A DNA stretch of 33,516 nucleotides from Nitrospiraceae bacterium (GCA_014379455.1 JACMLT010000150.1:1-33516); one strand, 5' to 3'. Numbered from the stretch's first letter, positions 25,194 through 31,708 are shown. Numbers and translations are program-made. The notes: generated by a model from the letters alone, not told the origin.

Positions 25194-26324
25194 TCAGCGT
25201 TCGCCGAGGATTACCTGACCAGACCCGCCCCCATCCTCGGGGCTGCCGGCAATCGCGACAAGCACGGCTTCTCGCAGTTTGAAAGACCCCGAGACAGCCA
25301 CTCGTTCACCGGCGGACAGCCCGGCGTGAATCACAACCTCGTCGCCGAGCATCGCGCCGCTCTCGACCTGCCGCACGTGCGCACGGGTCTTCCCGTTCTT
25401 GTCCGGCTCGATCACGAACACCTGATCGCCGCCCGGCCCCTTGCGCATTGCGCTCACGGGTACAGCGACGGCCTTGCGTGGCAGGCCTATCGAAACCCGG
25501 ATGCGGACCGAGGCGCCAGGGGACGGCGCGTTGGCGGCGCCCTCGATTCTCGCGCGTACCATGGCATTGCGTGTCGTGGGGTCAACACGCGCATCTACCG
25601 CGACGATTTTGGCTACGATCGAGGACGATTGGCCGGAGGCGGAGACTTCGACGCTGTCGCCCTCCCGCAGGCCCGCGGCGACCTGTTGCGTGACCGTGAA
25701 GTCCACATGCACTGCGTCATCGATACCCTGCAGCGTCGTGAGTTCGGTGCCCTCGTTCAGATACTGGCCAGGGTGCAAGTCCGCCATGCCTACTCGCGCG
25801 CGGAATGAAGCCCGAATGGTCTTGCGGGCGATGATCGCCTTGGTACGCGCGATCTGAGCCAGTGCGATATCGCGGTCTGCACGCGCGCGATCCACTTCCT
25901 CCTGGGTCGTGGCACGGTCATGACTCAAGTTGTTCCTGCGTTTGAGCACCGTCCTCGATAGGCCGGCCTGCGCTTCCTGCGCCTTCAGCTCAGCCTCCTC
26001 GACGGACACATCAAGCGCGACGAGCACCATGCCGGTGTCGACGACTTGCCCGGGTGTGAGATTGACATAACGGACAGTGCCTGGGAGCTCGTTACGCAAG
26101 GTAATCGAGCGCAGTGCCAGAACCGTCCCGATGGACGTGGCAGTGTGGCGGTGCTCAATTTCCTTCGCGAAAGCGACGGTCACCGACTCCATCGGCTCCG
26201 GTTGGTTCGCGGAGGCGGCCTCGCTTGCCTGTATGGCCGTATACTTCCACGCTGCCAGGCCAACGCCGACCGAGACAACCATGACGAGCAATAGAAAAGA
26301 TCCGATCCAACTCCGACGATTCAT
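25194..26324 (-). CDS. RND efflux periplasmic adaptor
   Basis: 376 aa. An N-terminal hydrophobic segment (SFLLLVMVVSVGVGLAAW) serves as uncleaved anchor or signal peptide; unlike the first adaptor there is no lipobox Cys. Lipoyl halves and a helical hairpin follow (ELKAQEAQAGLSRTVLKRR, DRDIALAQIARTKAIIARK), then TIRASFRARVGMADLHPGQ and the membrane-proximal domain. The start at 26324 overlaps the tetR stop as ATGA, with GGGAGGG inside the tetR end as ribosome-binding site. It is translated as part of the tetR operon and so presumably repressed by it. Confidence 0.93.
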   Translation of the reverse strand: MNRRSWIGSFLLLVMVVSVGVGLAAWKYTAIQASEAASANQPEPMESVTVAFAKEIEHRHTATSIGTVLALRSITLRNELPGTVRYVNLTPGQVVDTGMVLVALDVSVEEAELKAQEAQAGLSRTVLKRRNNLSHDRATTQEEVDRARADRDIALAQIARTKAIIARKTIRASFRARVGMADLHPGQYLNEGTELTTLQGIDDAVHVDFTVTQQVAAGLREGDSVEVSASGQSSSIVAKIVAVDARVDPTTRNAMVRARIEGAANAPSPGASVRIRVSIGLPRKAVAVPVSAMRKGPGGDQVFVIEPDKNGKTRAHVRQVESGAMLGDEVVIHAGLSAGERVAVSGSFKLREAVLVAIAGSPEDGGGSGQVILGER

Positions 26325-26944
26325 ACGCGACGCCCTCCCGAACGCCTCCCCGATGAACCCTTGACCTTGGGTGAACGGCGAACTGGTGTCGCGCGGGCCA
26401 GCATGTCCTCCAGCGCGCGGCGCACCCGAACGACGCGGACTTGTTCGAGTGGAACGATTCCCAGCACCCAGTCGAGCCAGAGTCCATCGATCGCGGCAGC
26501 GACCGCTTCACCAACCCCCGGCGGCAGGCCATCCTGCGCGATGCGCCGGTGGAGGTCGGCGTAGACCGCGCGCATGGGCTGGATCAACGCGGGGTTCTGA
26601 GCGAGCGCCGCAAATACCGCGGAGGAACTGCGCCGCAGTTCCTCTGTCCAGCACTTGGCGTCCGAAAGGCAGTGGTCCAAGAGCGCGCGCACCATACGCC
26701 CGGGTCCTTCCGGCGTGCGCTCGTACGCTTCGGTGTAGCAGGATCGCCAACCTTCGGCTGTGCGGATGACCAGCGCTTCGATAAGCCGGTCCTTCGACGG
26801 GAAGTGATGCAGCAGGCCGCCCTTGCTCATGCGCGCCTCGGCAGCGACGGCATCGAGCGTCAGGTTCGCGATGCCCTGGCGGGCGACCACGGCTTCGGTG
26901 GCGTCGAGGAGCATGTCTTGTAGCTTCGGGGTTGTCCGTTTCAT
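26321..26944 (-). CDS. TetR-family repressor of the second efflux operon
   Basis: 207 aa from the ATG at 26944. N-terminal helix-turn-helix: LTLDAVAAEARMSKGGLLHHF, that is LTLDAVAAEA then MSKGGLLHHFPSKDRL, the standard TetR_N pattern. The ligand-binding helices follow; the C-terminus is Arg-rich (VRRSPKVKGSSGRRSGG). The start fits a promoter only six bases upstream and there is no Shine-Dalgarno site, so the message may be leaderless. Two palindromes at the promoter are its likely operators, which implies autorepression together with the adaptor, pump and flavoprotein genes. The inducer is unknown. Confidence 0.93.
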   Translation of the reverse strand: MKRTTPKLQDMLLDATEAVVARQGIANLTLDAVAAEARMSKGGLLHHFPSKDRLIEALVIRTAEGWRSCYTEAYERTPEGPGRMVRALLDHCLSDAKCWTEELRRSSSAVFAALAQNPALIQPMRAVYADLHRRIAQDGLPPGVGEAVAAAIDGLWLDWVLGIVPLEQVRVVRVRRALEDMLARATPVRRSPKVKGSSGRRSGGRRV

Positions 26945-26950
26945 GGGTAA

Positions 26951-26979
26951 AGAATACCGACCGGTCGGTCTGGTGTCAA
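26951..26979 (-). promoter_or_regulatory. Sigma-70-type promoter of the tetR-efflux operon
   Basis: On the minus strand: TTGACA (26979-26974), a 17-base spacer, then TATTCT (26956-26951). The -35 box is perfect and the -10 box matches 4 of 6. After TATTCT only TTACCC precedes the ATG, so the expected start of transcription coincides with the first base of the coding region. Confidence 0.7.
26956..26969. promoter_or_regulatory. TetR operator O1
   Basis: ACCGACCGGTCGGT is a perfect 14-bp palindrome lying within the promoter spacer and touching the -10 box. Repressor bound here would block RNA polymerase. Confidence 0.65.
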
Positions 26980-26992
26980 CCGTCCGGTCGGT
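26979..26992. promoter_or_regulatory. TetR operator O2
   Basis: ACCGTCCGGTCGGT repeats the O1 sequence with one mismatch (A to T at 26983). It lies just upstream of the -35 box, 23 bp centre-to-centre from O1, about two helical turns, which suits cooperative binding of two dimers on one DNA face. Confidence 0.55.
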
Positions 26993-27088
26993 CGGTTCAC
27001 GTCCTCCCACATGTGTAGTCGATTCATCCGATAGGCTGAACGTCATTCTCACACCTCACCCCGGGCCGGCCATCGCCACCGTTCCACT

Positions 27089-27391
27089 TCAGATTCTGAG
27101 CGCACGGTGCGCGACCGGCCTTGGTCGCCCGGCCGAGTGCGGTGGCGCCACGGCGTACCGAATCGGACGCGGCTGCGCCTTTCCGTCTTGCACCATGATG
27201 CGGATCTCTTCGATAACTCTGCCGCACCTCGCGCAAGTCCAAGCCGTAATAGCCAACGCCTCGCTGTCATCCAGCACTATCCGGCCTGTTCCACCGATGA
27301 CCGTGTCATAACAGTGCCGACACGCGGTCTGATTCTTCCGTTGCAAAAAGTCGAGTGCGACTGAGTTGGATGGTTTCGTCTCTGATCTCAT
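27089..27391 (-). CDS. Small CxxC/CxxC (zinc-ribbon-like) protein, copy 1
   Basis: 100 aa; AAAGGAGTG precedes the ATG at 27391. Two Cys pairs, C24-R-H-C27 and C53-A-R-C56-G, probably bind one Zn or a redox-active centre. The second knuckle ARCGRVIEEIRI resembles VQCGEMIDPVIL of the protein at 31178-31453, so the two are likely paralogs sharing only the metal-site core. The C-terminus is Arg/Pro-rich. The gene follows a sigma-54-type promoter and palindrome B. The function is unknown; a small stress-response or DNA/RNA-binding protein is possible. Confidence 0.75.
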   Translation of the reverse strand: MRSETKPSNSVALDFLQRKNQTACRHCYDTVIGGTGRIVLDDSEALAITAWTCARCGRVIEEIRIMVQDGKAQPRPIRYAVAPPHSAGRPRPVAHRALRI

Positions 27392-27476
27392 ATTTCACTC
27401 CTTTACATTCTTGACGAGTTACATTCTCGACGAGGTGACGGATTCGTGTTCACATCACCTACCCACCCGGCATATG

Positions 27477-27492
27477 GCATAGACTGTTCCCA
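27477..27492 (-). promoter_or_regulatory. Sigma-54-type promoter of CxxC gene copy 1
   Basis: The minus strand reads TGGGAACAGTCTATGC: GG at 27490-27489, ten bases, GC at 27478-27477. The -12 half (TATGC) is weaker than at the other two sites. Transcription would start near 27465, giving a leader of about 75 nt. Palindrome B is about 120 bp upstream of the -24 element. Confidence 0.5.
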
Positions 27493-27600
27493 ACAGATGA
27501 CGATTCGACGTAGCCGACATAAGCATTTGATAGAAAATGGATTTGTGATCGAAGAGTGTGGTTTCAAGAGCATCAAAATAGAGTAGTGACGACATCCCGG

Positions 27601-27618
27601 CTGCCGACATCGCGGCAG
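27601..27618. promoter_or_regulatory. Enhancer palindrome B
   Basis: CTGCCGACATCGCGGCAG is an inverted repeat (core TGCCGACATCGCGGCA, 27602-27617) matching palindromes A and C. The -24 element of the CxxC promoter lies about 120 bp downstream on the minus strand. The rest of the 27392-28012 gap holds the activator relic and hairpin listed separately and otherwise no gene I can support. Confidence 0.6.
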
Positions 27619-27817
27619 ATGACGAAAGATCGGCGTTAGCCCAAGTAACTAGCCGTATTTCTGAAACACATCTCGCTATCCGCCGGGGACTCACAGTAAA
27701 AGCGAAACTGGCCGAACGTTTCCCCTCTGGACGTCGTGCTAGTCGAGCCCATCTCGCCTATCACTCGTAGATTCCGAGAGCACCGAGAGACGAACGATGA
27801 TGGGTGAATGATCCGAG

Positions 27818-27889
27818 TTAAGAAGGGCTGGCGATGGCAAGCTTCTGCATCGATTGTAGGGTTGTTCGTCTCATCCCAAGCTTGGCTGC
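27818..27889 (-). pseudogene. C-terminal relic of a second sigma-54 activator
   Basis: The minus strand encodes AAKLGMRRTTLQSMQKLAI followed by ASPS and a stop. The intact regulator at 31709 ends [19 protein letters not shown] followed by GISRPS and a stop. Twenty-three codons align with one missing codon (Lys) and a few substitutions. Homology ends abruptly at the hairpin 27889-27915, where a TAA lies two codons upstream. So this is the last piece of a paralogous Fis-type activator gene whose body was deleted. It sits upstream of palindrome B and CxxC copy 1 just as the intact gene sits upstream of palindrome C and CxxC copy 2. Confidence 0.75.
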
Positions 27890-27915
27890 CCTCCTTTAGG
27901 GCAGTTAAAGGAGGG
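27889..27915. repeat. 10-bp stem hairpin at the edge of the activator relic
   Basis: CCCTCCTTTA (27889-27898) and TAAAGGAGGG (27906-27915) are perfect inverted repeats around a 7-base loop. There is no T-run on either side, so it is not a standard terminator. It marks the point where similarity to the intact activator gene begins and may be a deletion or insertion scar. Confidence 0.5.
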
Positions 27916-28012
27916 CGGGTCACGACGCACTCAGGCCACCGTGGCTGCACTCTGCGAGCGTCGGAGTCCAGCCGGCTGTTAGACCCCATAGGCGTCGTTT
28001 GATGGGTAACGC

Positions 28013-28735
28013 TCAGCGTTGCCGTCGCCGAAGGATGGCGTAGAATGCCGGTACTTTTGCAACCTCACCCGTCGGGAGGGTATGCACGGTGTGAATACGG
28101 CTCTTGCCGGTACGAAGTACCGTGAAGCGATCCGGTGGAAACAGCACTTCCAAGTCATTTTCATTCAGCATGCCTGGCGTAATCTCATGCTGGAAGACCC
28201 GTGCAAGCCCCGGCGGCAGTCCATACTGTGTAATCAGTTGGGCAAAGTAAGGTTCAGCAGCTGATGACAGTTCGATCAGATACAAGACTCCTTTCACCCC
28301 TAGGAGCCGCTCGATACTCTGGATCGCCGTCGCATGATCCGCAGGCGACAATTGATGCAACACCGTCCGCATGTAGAGATTTGCATCGCCAATTTCATCG
28401 TGGAGGGCTTGGGCATCAGCAGGACACAGCACATCGAGAATACGGTACGAGATGTTGGGAGCCGCATTCTTCGTTCGGGAAATCTCAACCGCTGCGGGAG
28501 AAATTTCAGTCCCAATCACCTTTGCAAAATGATCCCCGAGAAAGCGCGTTTGCGTTCCGTTGCCGCATCCCAGGTCAATGATCGGGAGCTGTGGATCGGC
28601 ATAGCTTTGGAACAGCACCAAATCTTGTTGAGCCGCATGAGCCGGATCGGCATCCCAAAATATCTCTCCCGGTGTTTCGGTCGAGGAACTCCAAAAGCTC
28701 TCCCAGGATGTCAGATAACGATTTACTGTTTCCAT
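28013..28735 (-). CDS. SAM-dependent methyltransferase (class I)
   Basis: 240 aa; AAAGGATG precedes the ATG at 28735. The SAM-binding motif I is PIIDLGCGNGTQ (residues 51-62), motif II acidic residue in VIGTEISPAAVEI, and YRILDVLCPADAQ supplies motif III. The remaining two thirds contain LHQLSPADHATAIQSIERLLG and a C-terminal basic patch. No substrate-defining domain is recognised; the general layout fits a methyltransferase-25/11 type small-molecule enzyme. It is downstream of the TerB-Coq4 gene with a 67-bp gap. Confidence 0.85.
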   Translation of the reverse strand: METVNRYLTSWESFWSSSTETPGEIFWDADPAHAAQQDLVLFQSYADPQLPIIDLGCGNGTQTRFLGDHFAKVIGTEISPAAVEISRTKNAAPNISYRILDVLCPADAQALHDEIGDANLYMRTVLHQLSPADHATAIQSIERLLGVKGVLYLIELSSAAEPYFAQLITQYGLPPGLARVFQHEITPGMLNENDLEVLFPPDRFTVLRTGKSRIHTVHTLPTGEVAKVPAFYAILRRRQR

Positions 28736-28802
28736 GAGTTCATCCTTTGCTGGTTAGTTTGATATCAGAATTACACGCCTGCGCTTAGAAAAGCCTTTTC
28801 CC

Positions 28803-29789
28803 TTAGGCCACAGTCGCGATTGTTTTACGACCCGCAGGCAGGAATGCTTCTGCTGGGAGGATGTTGTACCGCCTTCGGAGCTCCTCGACCTGTTCCCCCA
28901 TGACTGGCCAGTAGTCCCAGCCGTCGTTCAGATCCACGTTCATCGCTGCCCCCCGCCGAATCGCGATCAGCGCTTTCGCCGGGTCGAAGAATCCCGTTCT
29001 GGCCTTGGTGATCGGCGTCATACGGATGCCCACGTGGAATTGCAGCAGGACGAAGAAGACGAAGAGCCACGGGTCGCGCCGCTGGAAGCCTGCGCTGAAG
29101 CAGGCGACTTGGACTTCTCCTTCCGGCTCCGTTCCATAGCCGGATAAGAGGTGCGCGCAATCGTGAAACAGAATTTGTTCTGGGGCTCCACCCTTTTCCC
29201 CTGGGAGGGCAAATCCGTTGTTTCGGCAGTAGTCCCAATAGGCACGCCCCAGTGAACCGACGGGATATTGTTCCAAGGCCTGGTAGCGGGCTGCGAGTGC
29301 CGTATCTTCATACTTTCCGATCATCCCGCGCATAAACTTGTAGAGGCCCCGGATGCCCTCTCCGTTCCAGATGTCTTTAACTTTGTCTCTCAGCCAGAAT
29401 CGACGCGCCAGATCGAGGCGCAGCTGAAGGATCTCTCCCTTGAGGACATGCCGCAGGTCCTTCACCTCGGGAGCACTGACCTCCAGCGCCTTCGCGAAGT
29501 GCTCGACCAGGTTCGTCTCCTGGGCATTGGCTTTCCCGTCGATGAGGGACATCACGATGAGTCCCTGCACCAGTTGCTGTCTGAGCTGCGGATCGGGAAA
29601 CGCCCGGGCCAGCTCGTCTGATGTGATTGGAGCAAGCTCTTCCAGCGAATAGGTGGTCCCGAATATCCGCTGGACCGCCTCCATCATGTGCCGCTCCGAA
29701 TCGTCGAGCTTCCCATCCGCCAGTGCGACGGTCTTCATCGCCCGCAACCCCCAATAGGCTTGTTCAAGACTCGGTATTTTCAGTTCCAT
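28803..29789 (-). CDS. TerB-like domain fused to Coq4-like domain
   Basis: 328 aa from the ATG at 29789, five bases after AGGAGGT; a GTG two codons earlier is less well placed. Residues 8-115 form an all-helical TerB-like module (ALADGKLDDSERHMMEAVQR and SLIDGKANAQETNLVEHF, two Asp/Gly-rich repeats). Residues 130-290 resemble COQ4: the zinc motif H209-D210-x2-H213-x11-E225 is exact (FHDCAHLLSGYG then EGEV). COQ4 takes part in ubiquinone biosynthesis in eukaryotes. In bacteria, Coq4-like proteins are uncharacterised. The fusion suggests a membrane- or quinone-related enzyme with a metal-sensing helical partner. The tail is hydrophobic and basic. Confidence 0.8.
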   Translation of the reverse strand: MELKIPSLEQAYWGLRAMKTVALADGKLDDSERHMMEAVQRIFGTTYSLEELAPITSDELARAFPDPQLRQQLVQGLIVMSLIDGKANAQETNLVEHFAKALEVSAPEVKDLRHVLKGEILQLRLDLARRFWLRDKVKDIWNGEGIRGLYKFMRGMIGKYEDTALAARYQALEQYPVGSLGRAYWDYCRNNGFALPGEKGGAPEQILFHDCAHLLSGYGTEPEGEVQVACFSAGFQRRDPWLFVFFVLLQFHVGIRMTPITKARTGFFDPAKALIAIRRGAAMNVDLNDGWDYWPVMGEQVEELRRRYNILPAEAFLPAGRKTIATVA

Positions 29790-30256
29790 CGTCACCTCCT
29801 CAAGTAAGGACTATTTCCGTATGACAATCTGGCTGGAATCGTTCGGCTCTAGCCCACATTCTGCATAACCGTTCGTCGCGAAATCGTGCCGTTGCCATGC
29901 GAGACAGGCGCGCGGAGCCGTGAGGCAGGGTCTTCCCCGTCTGGGAGTTCCGAAGGGGGTGTGCCCCCTTCGTGGGGATTCTCCAAGGGGGCTGGCCCCC
30001 TTGGAGGAGTGGGCGAGGCAGGCTTCAGCGCCGAGCCTGCGACGGGAGGGGACATACTTGAAACAGGATGTTGACCGACCGAACGACGAGCCCTCCTGCC
30101 TGGACGCCGTCCGTCCAAACCGCGTCCAGGTGCGTCGTCACCGCGTTTGCGAGGTCGAGCGCCCTTTACATGATCGTGGCGCGAAGAAGGATTTCCATAT
30201 TGGATCTCGACTTCCATCTTCGCGATTGGAGCAGAAACATTCATGAGTAATGCGGG
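29790..30256. other. Intergenic stretch without a supported gene
   Basis: 467 bp between the TerB-Coq4 gene and the membrane-anchored periplasmic protein. Open frames exist on both strands (for example minus 29849-30244) but are Pro/Arg/Gly-rich, lack ribosome-binding sites and run through the paired hairpins at 29951-30005. I see no convincing coding signal; the hairpins are its main content. Confidence 0.6.
29951..30005. repeat. Twin G/C hairpins
   Basis: Hairpin 1: CGAAGGGGG (29951-29959), loop TGTG, CCCCCTTCG (29964-29972). Hairpin 2: TCCAAGGGGG (29982-29991), loop CTGG, CCCCCTTGGA (29996-30005). Both stems are perfect, share the AAGGGGG core and lie 9 bp apart. Identical architecture with compensating outer bases suggests a REP/BIME-like repeat or a structured RNA rather than chance. 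No T-run follows either stem. Confidence 0.65.
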
Positions 30257-30844
30257 CTACGAACGGAGGACAGTCCACCAATTCCGCAGCCACGTCGAGC
30301 GAAGCAGCTTGTATCCCAGCCACGCCGCAAGCAGCACCCCGAGGAGCGGGATGGTCATCGTACGGACCAGCTGCTCGTAATTAGTCATGTGGACCCGCAA
30401 CAGATACTGCGGGCGCTTCATCAGGTTCTGTTTCTCCGCCGAGATGGTGACGGTATACAAGCCCTCATCCAGCCGGACTTCGCCTCTCAATATGCCATCC
30501 GGGTGGAGGCTCGGCCGAATATCGGCCACAATCTGATCGTCCGCCTCTTTGCTCCCGTTCCCCTTCACGACCCGCATCCCAACCAGTTCATTGCGCAGCA
30601 CCGGGTCCACGAGGTCGACGACCAGAAAAGTGTCGCCGGACTGGGGAATATCCGTGCAGTATTGATCTTTCACCTGATATTGGGGCTGATAGGCGTTGAA
30701 ATGGACCACCTGCCCCCCGATTCGGCGCAGACAGGGGTCGTCTTCCCCATTCACGGCGCCATGGGCCGCGGCCACGTCAGGGTGGGACAGCACGGCAACC
30801 AGAAGGAGCCCCAGCGCGCCGATCCCTCTCATGTGTGTCATCAT
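30257..30844 (-). CDS. Periplasmic protein with C-terminal membrane anchor, unknown function
   Basis: 195 aa from the ATG at 30844 (GAGGAGG upstream; the next ATG codons at 30841 and 30832 are alternatives). Signal peptide: GALGLLLVAVLSHPDVAAA, likely cleaved before HGAVNGEDD. The periplasmic part has one Cys pair, DDPCLRR and DQYCTDIP, separated by about 25 residues and possibly disulfide-bonded, then a beta-rich stretch (TFLVVDLVDPVLRNELVG, LRGEVRLDEGLYTVTIS). A single transmembrane helix (IPLLGVLLAAWLGYKLL) and a basic cytosolic tail end the protein. The shape recalls periplasmic domains of copper- or cytochrome-associated proteins, but no family is recognised. Confidence 0.78.
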   Translation of the reverse strand: MMTHMRGIGALGLLLVAVLSHPDVAAAHGAVNGEDDPCLRRIGGQVVHFNAYQPQYQVKDQYCTDIPQSGDTFLVVDLVDPVLRNELVGMRVVKGNGSKEADDQIVADIRPSLHPDGILRGEVRLDEGLYTVTISAEKQNLMKRPQYLLRVHMTNYEQLVRTMTIPLLGVLLAAWLGYKLLRSTWLRNWWTVLRS

Positions 30845-30886
30845 GGTCAAACCCTCCTCATCGGCCTATTCCGTTCAACGACTCAG

Positions 30887-31024
30887 TCAGAAACGGTTCC
30901 GTCTGCGATGCAGCGAGACGCGCTGGGCAACAGGCACACGTGCCGGCACCGGTTTCCCTGGCCGACCACGGACGGCCCACCAAAGCGCCACGAGTGCCAG
31001 TACTCCCACGATTATCTGGTCCAT
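30887..31024 (-). CDS. Small single-pass membrane protein (FeoB-associated-like N-terminus)
   Basis: 45 aa with an excellent site, AAAGGAGG, before the ATG at 31024. It begins MDQIIVGVLALVALWWAVRG, one transmembrane helix, then a basic Pro/Arg tail ending HRRRNRF. The start resembles FeoB-associated Cys-rich membrane proteins, but this frame has no Cys. A different phase over the tail reads GAGTCACCPARLA and stays open to 30858, so the original Cys-rich tail may have been lost by frameshift. It lies 42 bp before the membrane-anchored periplasmic protein gene and is probably cotranscribed with it. Confidence 0.6.
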   Translation of the reverse strand: MDQIIVGVLALVALWWAVRGRPGKPVPARVPVAQRVSLHRRRNRF

Positions 31025-31177
31025 GCTGTCCTCCTTTGTCGTTGCCGACGGTCCCCTTCATCCATTCTTGTCACCCATCTCTGTGGCTCACCGAGTAGAC
31101 AAGCCCCTCCGGGGTGTAGAGAGGGGCCTATCCACCTCAGCGAGAAACGCCGTGAGTATTCCGGCGCCATCTCTCTA

Positions 31178-31453
31178 TTAATTTTTCGTCACGCAATTGC
31201 TCAGTAACATTTTTTCTGCAAGATGCGTGGCCATCGGTCCATGCAGTGCCCCTCGGTTGTGCAGAATGACCGGATCGATCATCTCTCCACATTGCACGCA
31301 GCGCTGAGCGCGATAGTCCGACAGATCTTGGCCCCACTCGTCGACCATAAGTCCGCTGCAGCGTGGACAGCGACCCGTGTTGTGGATGCTTGCCCAGTTT
31401 CGAGTCGCCACCTCAATCGATTGCTGGAGTGTCATCGCTCGTGCCGTCTCCAT
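31178..31453 (-). CDS. Small CxxC/CxxC (zinc-ribbon-like) protein, copy 2
   Basis: 91 aa from the ATG at 31453, after GGGAGG. The longer frame to 31546 would run into the promoter and is rejected. N-terminal helix (TLQQSIEVATRNWASI), then C29-P-R-C32 and C52-V-Q-C55-G, a probable zinc ribbon, followed by EMIDPVILHNRG and a helical tail. It shares the second knuckle pattern and promoter architecture with the protein at 27089-27391. It lies directly downstream of the sigma-54 activator gene with palindrome C and a strong sigma-54-type promoter between them. Function unknown. Confidence 0.78.
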   Translation of the reverse strand: METARAMTLQQSIEVATRNWASIHNTGRCPRCSGLMVDEWGQDLSDYRAQRCVQCGEMIDPVILHNRGALHGPMATHLAEKMLLSNCVTKN

Positions 31454-31514
31454 TTGATGCCTCCCTTCAGCGATCCATCGGTTTTCCATCACACCATTCA
31501 TAACAAGATAGAAT

Positions 31515-31530
31515 AGCAACTCGCGTTCCA
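31515..31530 (-). promoter_or_regulatory. Sigma-54-type promoter of CxxC gene copy 2
   Basis: The minus strand reads TGGAACGCGAGTTGCT, close to the consensus TGGCACG-N4-TTGCW, with GG at 31529-31528, ten bases and GC at 31517-31516. This is the best of the three sigma-54-type sites. Transcription would begin near 31504, about 50 nt before the ATG. Confidence 0.7.
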
Positions 31531-31636
31531 GAGATTTCCCACCCAATCTGAATGATCAATGTTGCTGAAACTAAAAGAGATTGCGTGATCTCATTCAGGA
31601 CCGTCTCTCGCGAAACAATGAAGTGCCGAAGATAAT

Positions 31637-31673
31637 CTGCCGACTCGACGGCACGGTGCCGACATGTCGGCGC
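31637..31673. promoter_or_regulatory. Enhancer palindromes C1 and C2 (tandem)
   Basis: C1 TGCCGACTCGACGGCA at 31638-31653 and C2 TGCCGACATGTCGGCG at 31657-31672, 19 bp centre to centre. Both match palindromes A and B. A further half-site GTGCCGA begins at 31623. They lie about 117 and 136 bp upstream of the -24 element of the CxxC copy 2 promoter and just after the stop of the activator gene. Confidence 0.65.
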
Positions 31674-31708
31674 GAGCCTTGAGCATTCATGGAGGTTTGA
31701 AAAGCAGA

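Noticed and set aside
27636-27989. 117-codon minus-strand open frame
   Set aside because: It crosses the activator relic in a different phase from the recognisable HTH sequence, so it is accidental.
29849-30244. 131-codon minus-strand open frame
   Set aside because: Pro/Arg/Gly-rich, no ribosome-binding site, runs through two perfect hairpins; the plus strand is equally open there.
31178-31546. Longer start (31546) for CxxC copy 2
   Set aside because: It would place the start codon upstream of the sigma-54-type promoter; the ATG at 31453 has a strong GGGAGG site.
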